DNA from: Flavobacterium frigoris
GTDB lineage: Bacteria > Bacteroidota > Bacteroidia > Flavobacteriales > Flavobacteriaceae
Assembly: GCF_900111075.1 (NCBI RefSeq)
Contig: NZ_FOFZ01000014.1
Span: 1 to 64,000 of the forward strand
Direction of reading: 5' to 3'
Length of the DNA: 64,000 bases
Numbering within the stretch: the first letter of the stretch is position 1; every line of letters begins with the position of its first letter. Shown piece by piece: positions 8,731 to 18,500 of this stretch. The notes beneath the pieces are model-generated. The model saw nothing but the letters and a program-made list of their open reading frames with translations, was not told the DNA's origin and made no database searches. Both the position numbers and the translations under genes were made by a program.

Positions 8731-9411
8731 ATGACAAGTTTAGAAACCGTTATAAGAAACATCCAAAACGTAAAAGTAATAGCTGATTCAATTTCTTTAA
8801 ATCAATATATCGCTTTAGACTTATCTGTTTTAAATCACAATCTAGCTAAGGAATCATTAGCAGATTCAGCTAATTTTGAAAAATACATTGAAAGTTACTT
8901 GACCTTAAATAATTCACAAGTGGCCTATGGAGGCTATAATGAGGAGCGGAATCTTTATAAGCGAAGTACTATTTTTAAAGATGAGGAAACAGAGGAACGA
9001 AACATACATATTGGACTAGATCTTTGGATAAAAGCTGGAACACCTATTTTAGCAGCTCTTGATGGTACAGTTCACAGTTTCAACTTTAATGCCGGTTTTG
9101 GAGATTATGGTCCAACAATCATTCTGGAGCACCACATCGAAAATCATACATTTTATACTTTATACGGACATTTATCGTTAGATAGTTTAGAAAAAATCGA
9201 AATAGGAACTGGTTTTAAAAAAGGACAACAAATAGGATCATTAGGTGATTCAGCAGTGAATGGAGACTATTCTCCTCATCTGCATTTTCAAATTATAAAA
9301 AACATTGGTGCTAAAGTTGGTGATTACCCAGGAGTTTCCACAAAAAGCGAATTAGACTTTTATTTAGATAATTGTCCAGATCCTAACTTACTATTAAAAA
9401 TAAAATCTTAG
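8731..9411 (+). CDS. M23-family (LytM-type) metallopeptidase-like protein
   Basis: A 226-residue protein. The M23 zinc motifs are intact: HIGLD (H93, D97) and HLHF (H183, H185). This fold cleaves peptide cross-links in peptidoglycan. No signal peptide is visible, so either the protein acts in the cytosol on a different substrate or it leaves by another route; the leaderless form is unusual for a wall hydrolase. The next gene starts two bases after the stop, so the two are co-transcribed. A decayed second copy of this gene lies at 11146-11790, so the pair descends from a duplication. Confidence 0.82.
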   Translation: MTSLETVIRNIQNVKVIADSISLNQYIALDLSVLNHNLAKESLADSANFEKYIESYLTLNNSQVAYGGYNEERNLYKRSTIFKDEETEERNIHIGLDLWIKAGTPILAALDGTVHSFNFNAGFGDYGPTIILEHHIENHTFYTLYGHLSLDSLEKIEIGTGFKKGQQIGSLGDSAVNGDYSPHLHFQIIKNIGAKVGDYPGVSTKSELDFYLDNCPDPNLLLKIKS

Positions 9412-9413
9412 CT

Positions 9414-9926
9414 ATGAAAAAACTAATCCTCCTCCTAAGTTTAATTGTACTTATTGGATGTAAGTCAAAAAAACCAGATACAACGACTGAGGTAAAACCA
9501 GAAGAAGTCCAAATCACGAAATTAGCCGTCGCCGATGTTGACACTAATCTAAAGTCAAAAGCGTATGAATTAGGCAAACGCATTTTAATGACCTGCAATA
9601 CTTCTAAGTTTAAACCATTTAATCAAAGCGAAGCAACACAATCCGTAATAAATAACATTACGGAAACAAAACTATCAAAAACATGTGCTAAATTCAGACA
9701 GTGGTATGGACCGTTTCAGGATCTTAAACTAATGGAAATTTACAAAGACAACGAGACAAAAACAACGATATTTCGTTTTAAAGCACTATATACAAAGGCT
9801 GTAGCCAATAAAGAACTTCGTGTTTATATGAACGAACAAAATCAAGTGTCAGCAATCAAGTCAATGGACTGGAATGATGTTTTCGAAAAAAAATTATTTA
9901 GAAACACCGATACAGATACTGAATAG
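9414..9926 (+). CDS. Lipoprotein of unknown function, co-transcribed with the M23 gene
   Basis: A 170-residue protein with lipobox LIGC (Cys at residue 16) followed by a linker rich in Lys, Thr and Glu. The C-terminal 110 residues (GPFQDLKLMEIYKD; RFKALYTKAV; YMNEQNQVSAIKSMDW) look like a small alpha+beta domain of the NTF2/DUF3887 kind, though that is only a resemblance. It starts two bases after the M23 stop and is followed by a strong terminator, so it may anchor a function linked to the peptidase. A short remnant of a second copy sits at 11793. Confidence 0.65.
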   Translation: MKKLILLLSLIVLIGCKSKKPDTTTEVKPEEVQITKLAVADVDTNLKSKAYELGKRILMTCNTSKFKPFNQSEATQSVINNITETKLSKTCAKFRQWYGPFQDLKLMEIYKDNETKTTIFRFKALYTKAVANKELRVYMNEQNQVSAIKSMDWNDVFEKKLFRNTDTDTE

Positions 9927-9952
9927 CTTTAGATGATTTGCTATTCAACAGT

Positions 9953-9999
9953 AATCCAAATAGAAAATGACTTAATTTCATTTTCTATTTGGATTTTTT
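9953..9999 (+). terminator. Strong intrinsic terminator of the M23-lipoprotein operon
   Basis: Perfect 18-base stem (9953-9970 with 9978-9995), a 7-base loop and a T-rich tail. Confidence 0.9.
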
Positions 10000-10172
10000 G
10001 TTTTAAGTTCATAGCTAGTAATATGGTCAAAACTCCTTCCCTATCCCTGTCATTTTAACAGAGTATCAAAGAGTAGCACATTCCTAATAAAATTACATAC
10101 AGAACCAACCCATTTATTAATTATCTCAAATCAAAGTATCTGTTTCGAATTGTTTTAACACTTCCAGAATTA

Positions 10173-10592
10173 ATGTCTATTCAAATAACAAACCCTACCA
10201 CGAACAAGGTATTAAAAAACTTCGATGAAATGACTGACGAACAAGTTCAAGCCACAATCGAGAAGTCTAATCGCTTTTTCCAAGAATAGAAGAAAACTTC
10301 TACTGACGATCGAGTAAAAGTATTGCATAAAATATCCGATATTTTGCGCAAAAAGAAAAAGCTAGTTTACCGAGTTAATCAACCTTGAAATCGGGAATGT
10401 TTTAGCCTAAGGGGAACAGGAATACAACCTAAATTATTATATGGTAGATTACTAAGTCGATAAAAATGAGGTCTTTCTTGCTGATAAAAACTTAAACGCT
10501 AAATCTGGTGAGGCATTAATCAGAAACAGTCATCCAGCGTTTCCATTTATTGTTATGATTTTTGATTCTGCTAAAAGTACTATACTGTTAAA
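10173..10592 (+). pseudogene. Decayed N-terminal remnant of an aldehyde dehydrogenase
   Basis: The first 90 or so bases match the start of the intact aldehyde dehydrogenase gene at 12186 almost base for base (MSIQ-TNPTTNKV, then FDEMTDEQV). The copy then accumulates lesions: the Trp codon of QEWKK is TAG at 10287-10289, frameshifts follow, and homology fades after a stretch matching PFYQIVRFAAPNIMVGNTILL. The C-terminal two thirds, including the catalytic Cys and Glu, are gone. It is one arm of the tandem duplication described in the findings. Confidence 0.85.
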
Positions 10593-10673
10593 TTTCAGGT
10601 TGAACAATAGTTAAACTATGCAAACCTAAAAACTAATAACACTACTTTTATTACCTAAATAAAATTTATCATT

Positions 10674-10967
10674 ATGGAAAAATATGCTTTATTAGCACGA
10701 TTAGAAGCTAAAGTAGGAAAAGAAGACGAAGTTGCTGCATTTTTAAAAAGTGCTTTACCATTAGTACTAGACGAACCAGACACTGTAAATTGGTACGGAT
10801 TACAAATAGGACCATCAACCTTTGGGATTTTTGATACTTTTGAAACTGAAGAAGGTAGAAAAGCACATCTTGCAGGTAAAATTGCAGAAGCTTTAATGGC
10901 AAACGCAGGAACATTACTTTCTAAAGATCCTGTAATTGAATTAGTAGATCTATTAGCCGTTAAATAA
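10674..10967 (+). CDS. ABM-domain protein (antibiotic biosynthesis monooxygenase / YgiN-like)
   Basis: A 97-residue single-domain protein. MEKYALLARLEAKVGKEDEV is the first beta strand and helix of the dimeric ferredoxin-like ABM fold; FGIFDTFETEEGRKAHLAG is the conserved core. Members are cofactor-free quinol monooxygenases or detoxification proteins. The actual substrate is unknown here. The gene sits between the aldehyde-dehydrogenase remnant and the decayed M23 copy, and close to a CurA-like reductase, which fits a role in handling reactive small molecules. It has its own terminator. Confidence 0.8.
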   Translation: MEKYALLARLEAKVGKEDEVAAFLKSALPLVLDEPDTVNWYGLQIGPSTFGIFDTFETEEGRKAHLAGKIAEALMANAGTLLSKDPVIELVDLLAVK

Positions 10968-11060
10968 TCGGAAAGTAGTTAGTCAACTTTTAAGTTGCTC
11001 GATATAGTCCGAAAGTAATTTATATCGAAATCTAATCTCAATAAAACAAATTTTACCTTT

Positions 11061-11100
11061 TAAAGCCAACATAAACATTTTATGTTGGCTTTAATTTTTT
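11061..11100 (+). terminator. Intrinsic terminator after the ABM gene
   Basis: TAAAGCCAACATAAA pairs with TTATGTTGGCTTTA around a short loop; an AATTTTTT tail follows. Confidence 0.85.
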
Positions 11101-11145
11101 TGTTTTATTATTCTAATTAAGACACGGTACATTATCATTTTAGAA

Positions 11146-11790
11146 ATGATATTGCATAATCCTTCAGATGTTGCCGTAATTCAAGGAAGGACCTCTGAGA
11201 ATAAATACACGCCAATAGATTTATCGGTTACAAATAAATCATTGGAAAAGAATATCATGGCAATACTATCGATTTCTAAAATTTCATCGAAAAGCAATTA
11301 GCACCTAATTTAGCTAAAGTTGCTTATAGAGGACATTACGAAGACTGCAATCTACATTAGCGCAATACTATTTTTAAAGATGAGCAAACAAAAGGGTAAA
11401 ATATACATATTGGACTAGATCTTTGGATAAAAGCTAGAACCTATATTTTATCAGCTCTTGGTGGCACAGTTCATCGGTTTAATTTCCATGCTGGTTTTGA
11501 GGATTACGATCCAAACATTACAATAGAAAATCAAGTATTTTATATGGACATTAAACGTTAGATAGTTTAGCGAATATAGCGATTCGAGCTGTTTTAAAAA
11601 AAGGCAACAAATAGAATCGTTCAGTTATTCATCGTTGAATGGCGATTATTCTCCTCATCTCCATTTTCAAATTCTAAAAAAAAGTAATACTAAAGATGGT
11701 GATTAACTAGGAGTTTGTTCTAAAAATGAATTAGGCTTTCATTTATAAAATTGTTCAGATCCTAGCTTACTACTAAAAATAATTTCTTAG
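11146..11790 (+). pseudogene. Decayed M23 metallopeptidase copy
   Basis: A degenerate relative of the intact gene at 8731. Clear matches are DLSV near the N terminus, the stretch reading IHIGLDLWIKA, and a run encoding NGDYSPHLHFQI. Several sense codons have become stops: AAG to TAG in the LYKRSTIF segment, CGA to TAA just before IHIG, and TAC to TAA in the GDYPG segment. There are also indels. The N-terminal portion differs from the intact copy more than the core does, so the duplication is old. Confidence 0.85.
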
Positions 11791-11792
11791 TA

Positions 11793-11835
11793 ATGAAACA
11801 AATAATCCTCTCACTAAGTTTAATCGTCCTCCCCT
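11793..11835 (+). pseudogene. Remnant of the lipoprotein gene start
   Basis: The first 14 or so codons read MKQIILSLSLIVL, matching MKKLILLLSLIVL of the intact lipoprotein at 9414. The match then breaks and jumps to sequence resembling 10036 onward, implying a deletion of roughly 500 bases that removed the body of the gene. Confidence 0.7.
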
Positions 11836-12075
11836 ACCCATATCATTTTAACATAATAACTGAATACACCATAAAAACCAATTAACTGACAAATAGAGCG
11901 CTACATTCATTAATACCTTACAATACATACCGTAAATAATCACATGTTAAAATTTATGAATTAATTAATAGTACTGTTTTTTTCTTTTAACATTTAGTTG
12001 CAACAAATTGAGTGAATTTCGACTTAATTTTATAAAACAAAGTTTAATCTGTATAAAAGTTGTTTAAAAAATGTC
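11836..12075. other. Duplicated, diverged intergenic sequence
   Basis: No gene is seen. The beginning (TATCATTTTAACA) resembles 10045-10060 (TGTCATTTTAACA), and later pieces resemble 10090-10165, the region before the aldehyde-dehydrogenase remnant. It is therefore the second copy of that spacer. Confidence 0.55.
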
Positions 12076-12123
12076 GAAATAGATACTGTAGTTCTGAATA
12101 TCTAAAATCACAGTATCTATTTC
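12076..12123. repeat. 14-base inverted repeat upstream of the aldehyde dehydrogenase
   Basis: GAAATAGATACTGT (12076-12089) is the exact reverse complement of ACAGTATCTATTTC (12110-12123), with a 20-base loop, 62 bases before the start codon. It could be an operator or a leader hairpin. The decayed copy keeps a diverged version of the right arm near 10136. Confidence 0.55.
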
Positions 12124-12185
12124 TACTCCTTTTAAAACTCTAAAAAGCAAGATTAAATCTATTTTAATTAATTAAAAATAAATTT

Positions 12186-13550
12186 ATGTCTATTCAAACA
12201 ACAAATCCCACCACAAACAAAGTAGTAAAATCATTCGATGAAATGACTGACGAACAAGTTGAAGCCGCAATCAGAAAGTCGAATGACTTTTTTCAAGAAT
12301 GGAAGAAAACATCTTATGAAGATCGAGCAAAAGTGTTACATAAAGCAGCCGATCTGATGCGTAAAGGAAAAAGTGATTTAGCCAACTTAATCACCCTTGA
12401 AATGGGAAAAATCAAAGCACAAGCGGAATGGGAAGTTGATTTAAGTGCTGATATATTGGATTACTACGCTAATAATGGTGCTGCCTTTCTCGCCGATAAA
12501 AAATTAAACCCTGAATCTGGCGAAGCGTTTGTTCGCAGTAGCCCTATAGGTGTTCTTTTTGGTGTTATGCCTTGGAACTTTCCGTTTTATCAGATCGTAC
12601 GATTTGCTGCGCCAAATATCATGGTAGGAAATACCATTTTATTAAAGCACGCCTCGATAGTACCACAATGTGGTATCGCAATTGAAGAATTATTTAGAGA
12701 AGCAAAAGCTCCTGAAGGTTTATACACCAATTTATTGATTTCAGGAAAGCGAAGTACAGCCTTGGTAAGTGATGAGAGAATCAAAGGGGTGTCACTAACG
12801 GGTAGCGAAGGTGCAGGTGCAAGTATCGCCGAAGCTGCAGGAAAACATCTAAAAAAATCAGTGCTTGAATTAGGAGGTAGTGATGCCTTTATAATTTTGG
12901 AAGATGCAGATATCGATACCGTCGTTGAAATGGCTATTGCAGGAAGATTTAGCAATACTGGACAAAGTTGTGTCGCTTCAAAAAGATTTATTGCTGTAGG
13001 AGCAATAGCAGACGAGTTTTTAGAAAAATTTACCAAAAAAGTTGCCTCCCTTAAAGTAGGCGATCCTATGGACCCTAATACACAGGTTGGACCGCTTAGC
13101 AGTGAAGGGGCTTTAGTCAACTTATTGGATCAGGTGAAAAGATTTGAAAAAGCAGGTGCTAAAGTTGTAGTTGGTGGTAAAAGAGCTTTTGAAACGGGAG
13201 CCTTTATGCAACCTACCATTTTAACTAATCTAAAACGTGGCGTTCCTACTTTTCAAGAAGAGTTATTTGGACCCGTAGCTTCTTTTTACAAAGTTGCCAA
13301 CGAACAAGAAGCTATTGATCTTGCAAATGATTCTCCTTTTGGTTTAGGAGGCTCGATATTTACAAAAGATATAGAAAGAGCCATAAAAATTGCCGATCAA
13401 ATTGATAGCGGTATGGTTTTTATCAACGAACCAACAGGTACGCAAGCTGACTTGCCGTTTGGAGGAACCAAAGGTTCTGGTTATGGACGTGAATTATCTG
13501 AACAAGGAATTCATGAGTTTGTAAACAAAAAACTAATAAGAGTAAGCTAA
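12186..13550 (+). CDS. NAD(P)-dependent aldehyde dehydrogenase, succinate-semialdehyde dehydrogenase type
   Basis: A 454-residue cytosolic enzyme with all ALDH elements: PWNFPFYQIVRFAAPNIMVG, catalytic Glu in ELGGSD (E228), nucleophile in GQSCVASKRF (C262), and the EELFGPVA motif. The 34-residue Glu-Cys spacing is normal. Length and sequence style fit the short Sad/GabD-like group that oxidises succinate semialdehyde. Substrate specificity is inferred only from similarity. The upstream inverted repeat may control it. A decayed copy of its first third is at 10173. The reductase downstream may be co-transcribed. Confidence 0.88.
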   Translation: MSIQTTNPTTNKVVKSFDEMTDEQVEAAIRKSNDFFQEWKKTSYEDRAKVLHKAADLMRKGKSDLANLITLEMGKIKAQAEWEVDLSADILDYYANNGAAFLADKKLNPESGEAFVRSSPIGVLFGVMPWNFPFYQIVRFAAPNIMVGNTILLKHASIVPQCGIAIEELFREAKAPEGLYTNLLISGKRSTALVSDERIKGVSLTGSEGAGASIAEAAGKHLKKSVLELGGSDAFIILEDADIDTVVEMAIAGRFSNTGQSCVASKRFIAVGAIADEFLEKFTKKVASLKVGDPMDPNTQVGPLSSEGALVNLLDQVKRFEKAGAKVVVGGKRAFETGAFMQPTILTNLKRGVPTFQEELFGPVASFYKVANEQEAIDLANDSPFGLGGSIFTKDIERAIKIADQIDSGMVFINEPTGTQADLPFGGTKGSGYGRELSEQGIHEFVNKKLIRVS

Positions 13551-13658
13551 CACTAACATAATGTGTAAAGTAGCACTTATTTTTACAACAAGGAAATCAT
13601 TTTTCCATTTTAAAAATAACTGTTTTATTCTCTATTAAATAATTAAAAGTAAAATAAT

Positions 13659-14657
13659 ATGACTACAAGACAAATTATATTGCAATCAAGACCTTCGGGA
13701 GCACCCACGCTACAGAATTTCAAGCTTGAAAATACCACATTAGATCAATTAAAGTCAGGGGAAGTGCTGTTAAAAGGGCTCTATTATTCGGTAGACCCTT
13801 ACATGCGTGGTCGAATGAATGACGCTAAATCATACGTGGCTCCCTTTAAGATTAATGAACCCTTGGAAGGTGGTGTCGTTGCTACTATTATAGAGAGTAA
13901 ATCCGATAATTTTAAAGTTGGTGATACAGTGGTAGGAAGATCTCCGTGGAAAGAAATATTTGTATCAAAAGATGACATTCTACAAAAAGTAGATACTAAC
14001 GTCCCCGAGTTGAGTTACTACTTAAGTATATTAGGAATGACAGGCTTAACCGCTTATTTTGGATTGATGGATATATGCAAACCAAAAACAGGTGAAACGG
14101 TAGTGGTCTCTGGTGCAGCCGGAGCCGTAGGAATGGTCGTGGGACAAATTGCTAAATTACAAGGCTGTCACGTAATAGGGATAGCAGGCACGGATGAAAA
14201 AGCAAAGACGTTAATCGAAGATTTTGGCTTTGATCAGGTAATCAATTATAAAACAACCAAGGATATTTATAAATCCGTAAAAGACGCTTGTCCAAATGGT
14301 GTAGATGCTTATTTTGATAATGTAGGTGGGGAAATTTCAGATGCAGTTATTAGTGCCATTAATTTTCATGCCCGAATTGCATTGTGCGGGCAGATATCCT
14401 TATATAATAGTAAAGAAACACCGATGGGCCCAAGAATTCAACCGATGTTACTAACAAGAAGTGTTTTAATGCAGGGATTTATCGTCGGTAATTACCAAGA
14501 TAGATTTCCTGAAGGAATGAAACACTTAACGAGTTGGGTTAAAGAAGGAAAACTACAATTCACACAAACAGTTGTAGAAGGGTTCGATCAATTGCCCACG
14601 GCATTACTCGGTTTGTTTGAAGGTGTAAATACCGGAAAAATGATTGTCAAAGCTTAA
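13659..14657 (+). CDS. NADP-dependent oxidoreductase, zinc-free MDR superfamily (CurA / leukotriene B4 dehydrogenase type)
   Basis: A 332-residue protein. DPYMRGRMND near the N terminus is typical of the CurA/LTB4DH group. The Rossmann loop VSGAAGAVGMVVGQIAK and the FDNVGGE motif follow. These enzymes use NADPH to reduce the C=C bond of enones and alkenals without zinc; no zinc ligands are seen. With the preceding aldehyde dehydrogenase it could form a pathway clearing lipid-derived aldehydes and enones, which is inference from adjacency. Confidence 0.88.
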   Translation: MTTRQIILQSRPSGAPTLQNFKLENTTLDQLKSGEVLLKGLYYSVDPYMRGRMNDAKSYVAPFKINEPLEGGVVATIIESKSDNFKVGDTVVGRSPWKEIFVSKDDILQKVDTNVPELSYYLSILGMTGLTAYFGLMDICKPKTGETVVVSGAAGAVGMVVGQIAKLQGCHVIGIAGTDEKAKTLIEDFGFDQVINYKTTKDIYKSVKDACPNGVDAYFDNVGGEISDAVISAINFHARIALCGQISLYNSKETPMGPRIQPMLLTRSVLMQGFIVGNYQDRFPEGMKHLTSWVKEGKLQFTQTVVEGFDQLPTALLGLFEGVNTGKMIVKA

Positions 14658-14680
14658 ATTATAAAGTGACTTTGAAGGAA

Positions 14681-14735
14681 AGAAGCTGTTAGCTGTATTA
14701 TTTAAATACCGTTAACGGCTTCTTTGGTTTGTTAT
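14681..14735 (+). terminator. Probable terminator after the reductase gene
   Basis: GAAGCTGTTA pairs with TAACGGCTTC (one G-T type mismatch) across an AT-rich loop; the downstream T tract is modest. Confidence 0.6.
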
Positions 14736-14897
14736 TTTAAAGCTAAAAAAATCGAATAAGACTAGAGAACCTCAAATCGACAACATTCCATTGCTACATA
14801 AGAAATAGCAATACCAGATCCTTAATTTTAAAAAACATCTTCTGTTATCGCTAATTATTCCCTATTTTTGGCACAACAAAAGGCAAAATAATCTGTG

Positions 14898-14939
14898 AAT
14901 TATACAACTAATTTATAAATTATGTAATTCTTTTTTGAG
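14898..14939 (+). promoter_or_regulatory. Bipartite stress-island promoter motif, site 1
   Basis: AATTATACAACT at 14898-14909, 25 bases, then TTGAG. It lies 44 bases before the AraC-type regulator start, so the regulator may be part of its own regulon. Confidence 0.5.
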
Positions 14940-14982
14940 AAAAAAATGCAAATTTTACAGAATCAGTTAAAAAATAAATAAT

Positions 14983-15570
14983 TTGAAGTTATATATCAAA
15001 TACATGGTCAGCAATCGCTGCAAACTAGCAGTTAAAGAGGAATTAAAAAAGCTTGGATTGCATTTTATTGTTGTTGATTTAGGAGAAGTGGATGTAATGG
15101 AAAACATTACCATGGCACAAAGAGAACTTCTTAAAGAAGGATTACTTAGTGCAGGCTTTGAGCTTATGGATGATAAAAAATCCATGCTGATAGAAAAAAT
15201 TAAAAATGTAATTATCCAAATGGTTCATCATTCGGATGAAGTAATTAAAGTAAATTTTTCTATTTACCTAAGCGAAAAGTTGAATCACGACTATACTTAT
15301 TTATCCAATCTGTTTTCTGAAGTGCAAGGAACAACAATTGAGCATTTTATCATTTCGCATAAAACAGAACGGGTTAAGGAATTGATAATTTACGGAGAAC
15401 ACAATATCACTGAAATTGCATGGAAAATGGGCTATAGCAGCGTAGCGCATTTATCAAGTCAGTTTAAAAAAGTAACAGGTCTTTCCCCTTCTCACTTTAA
15501 AAATTTGAAAGATAAAAGGCGATCCCCTATTGAAGAAATTGGTATGAAAAATCAAAATAATCTAAGTTAA
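14983..15570 (+). CDS. AraC-family transcription regulator with HMA-like N-terminal domain
   Basis: A 195-residue protein. Residues 1-60 have the beta-alpha-beta pattern of a heavy-metal-associated domain (YIKYMVSNRCKLAVKEELKK; related proteins carry MVCxRC), but the first metal Cys is Ser here. Residues about 85-185 are an AraC-type double helix-turn-helix (LSEKLNHDYTYLSNLF; ITEIAWKMGYSSVAHLSSQF; then KKVTGLSPSHF). The TTG start at 14983 is preferred because it completes the first beta strand; the next candidate is the ATG at 15004. The gene lies 14 bases before the hybrid kinase gene, so the two are probably co-transcribed. A promoter-motif copy precedes it. Confidence 0.85.
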   Translation: MKLYIKYMVSNRCKLAVKEELKKLGLHFIVVDLGEVDVMENITMAQRELLKEGLLSAGFELMDDKKSMLIEKIKNVIIQMVHHSDEVIKVNFSIYLSEKLNHDYTYLSNLFSEVQGTTIEHFIISHKTERVKELIIYGEHNITEIAWKMGYSSVAHLSSQFKKVTGLSPSHFKNLKDKRRSPIEEIGMKNQNNLS

Positions 15571-15584
15571 GTTTTAAAAACATC

Positions 15585-18500
15585 ATGAAATTAATTTTAG
15601 AAAAAAGGTTTCAACTCTACTACATCTTGGTTTCCATCATATTGGCTTCTGTACTAGGGATTTTTTACTATAATAACCTTCAGGTAAAGTCCAGTAGCGA
15701 CTCTGCGGAGCATGCTCAAGTGATTCTACATAAAAACGCTAATGTACTATTAGACATTCTTGATATTGAAACTGGTGTTAGAGGATATATAATCTCTGAA
15801 AACTACATTTATTTAGAGACATTTAATAACGCTGTAAAGGCCATGAAAGGAAACTTAGCGGCCCTGTCAATGCTAACTAAGAATAATGCTCCCCAAAATA
15901 TTCAGGTTGATTCTTTGAAGATGATGACTTCGAAAAATTTGTTTTTATTACAAAAAATCATCGACGACCGAAAAATTGGTTTATTAGATGAAAATGAAAA
16001 GATTGCAATACTAGAAGATGGAAAAGTAATCACGGATAAGATCAAGAGCATCATTGCAAAAATCAATATTGATGAATACAATGTTCTTAAACTTAGAAAA
16101 ATAGAAAACGAAAAAAGCATTCAAAATGCTGAGATACTATTCTTCCTACTTTTAATCTTAATATTTGTTGTTTTTACACTTGTATTTATTATAATTAAAA
16201 GTTTAAAAGTTAGAAATCAAGAATTAGAATTATTTACCACTTCACAAAAATTACTTTCTAATTACTCCCTAAGCCTTATCGAGGCTAGTTTAGATCCATT
16301 AATTACTATAAATATTGATGGTAAAATTACCGATATGAATGAGGCCACGGTCCAAATTACTGGTATCAACCGCGAAAAATTGATTGGGTCTAATTTCTTC
16401 GAATATTTTACCGAACCACAAATGGCACGTGAAGTATATCTCGAGGTATTTGATAAAGGATCAGTTGCTGACTCTCCCTTAACAATTCGTCACAGAGAAG
16501 GCAAATTAACAGATGTTTTATTTAATGGATCTGTCTATAAAGACGATAAGGGCGCAGTATTAGGAATTGTTATTGTTGCCCGCGATGTAACCGCCCAAAA
16601 ACTACTGTCCAATTATTCGTTGAGTCTAATTGAAGCAAGTCGAGATCCATTGGTTACCATCAGTATCAAAGGAAAGATTACTGATATGAATGAAGCGACT
16701 ATCAAGATTACGGGTATGGAGCGAGAGCTTCTTACCGGTTCCGATTTTTTTGATTATTTCACAGAACCTCAAATGGCAAGAGAAGTATATCAAGAAGTAT
16801 TCGCAAAAGGATCTGTCGCTGATTCTCCACTCACCCTTCGACACAAGAACGGTAAATTAACAGATGTCCTATTCAACGGATCGGTTTATAAAGATGATCA
16901 AGGAAATGTACTAGGTGTCGTTGTAGTAGCACGAGATATCACAGACCAAAAAAGAATTGAGACAGAACTAATTGAAGCTAAGGTATTTGCTGAACTCGCA
17001 ACGGGAATTGCCGAAGAAGAAAAACGAAATGCTGAAAATGCTACTTTAATTGCCGAGAATGCTGTAAAAGCAAAACAGCAATTTTTATCCAATATGAGTC
17101 ACGAAATTCGTACCCCTATGAATGCCATTATTGGTTTTACAAAGGTAGTTCTTAAAACCGATTTGACTGAGAAACAAAAAGAATATCTGAATGCCATAAA
17201 AATGAGTGGTGATGCACTTATTGTACTTATTAATGATATTCTTGATTTAGCAAAAGTAGACGCTGGGAAGATGTCTTTTGAAAATATACCTTTTAAGGTG
17301 AAATCCTCCATTACGTCGATGCTTCATTTATTCGAAACAAAAATTCAAGAGAAAAATTTAAAATTAGCTATAGAATATGATTCCAATATTCCTGCAGTAA
17401 TCGTAGGTGACCCTATTCGATTGCATCAGATTATTTTAAATTTAGTTAGTAACGCTGTCAAATTTACGATCAAAGGGAAAATCACCGTTAGTGTGCGTTT
17501 AATTGATGAAAATGCAGAAAATGTTACCATCGAATTTGCCGTGACTGACACCGGCATTGGAATCCCTGAAGATAAAATAGCGACAATATTTGATAATTTC
17601 CAACAGGCCTCAAGTGGAACTTCTAGAATTTATGGAGGAACTGGACTCGGATTAGCCATCGTAAAACAACTAGTGGAACCTCAAGGCGGTAGTATAAACG
17701 TCACAAGCAAAGTTGATGAAGGAACTACCTTTAGTTTTAGATTGAGTTTTCAAAAAACAACTGCCGATGCCGAAGTGGAAACCGAAATAATTGAAGTAGA
17801 AAAACTCAACAAAAACATCAACGTTTTAGTAGTGGAAGACATTGCTCTGAATCAATTATTGATGAAAACACTATTGGATGATTTTGGATTCGAACGAGAT
17901 ATTGCCGAAAACGGGAAAGTAGCAATTGAAAAACTAGAAAATAATTCCTATGACGTCATTTTGATGGATCTCCAGATGCCAGAAATGAATGGATTTGAAG
18001 CTACGGAATATATCAGAAATACGATGAATTCTGAAATTCCTATTATTGCATTAACAGCTGATGTGACAACAGTAGATTTAGCCAAATGTAAATCGGTAGG
18101 AATGAATGATTATATTGCAAAGCCCGTGGACGAGCGCTTGCTCTATAGCAAAATCTTAAATATAGTTAGGAAATCATCTTCCAAAAAAGCAAAAGAGATT
18201 AAAAAAAATAGTGTGGTTAAAACTAAAAAATATACTGATCTAGCCTATTTAGAGTCCCGTACTAAATCGAATCCTAAATTAATGATGGAAATGATTGATG
18301 CTTACTTACAGCAAACACCTGCTATAGTAGCTACAATGACGGAGAGTTTAAGAAACAAGGATTGGGAATTACTGAGAGCCTCAGCTCATAAAATGGTACC
18401 TTCCTTTTCTATCATGGGTATCAGTACTGAATTTGAAGAAATGGCAAAAAAAATCCAAAGCTACACCGCTGATAGCGCAAATCAAAAGGAAGAAATAGCT

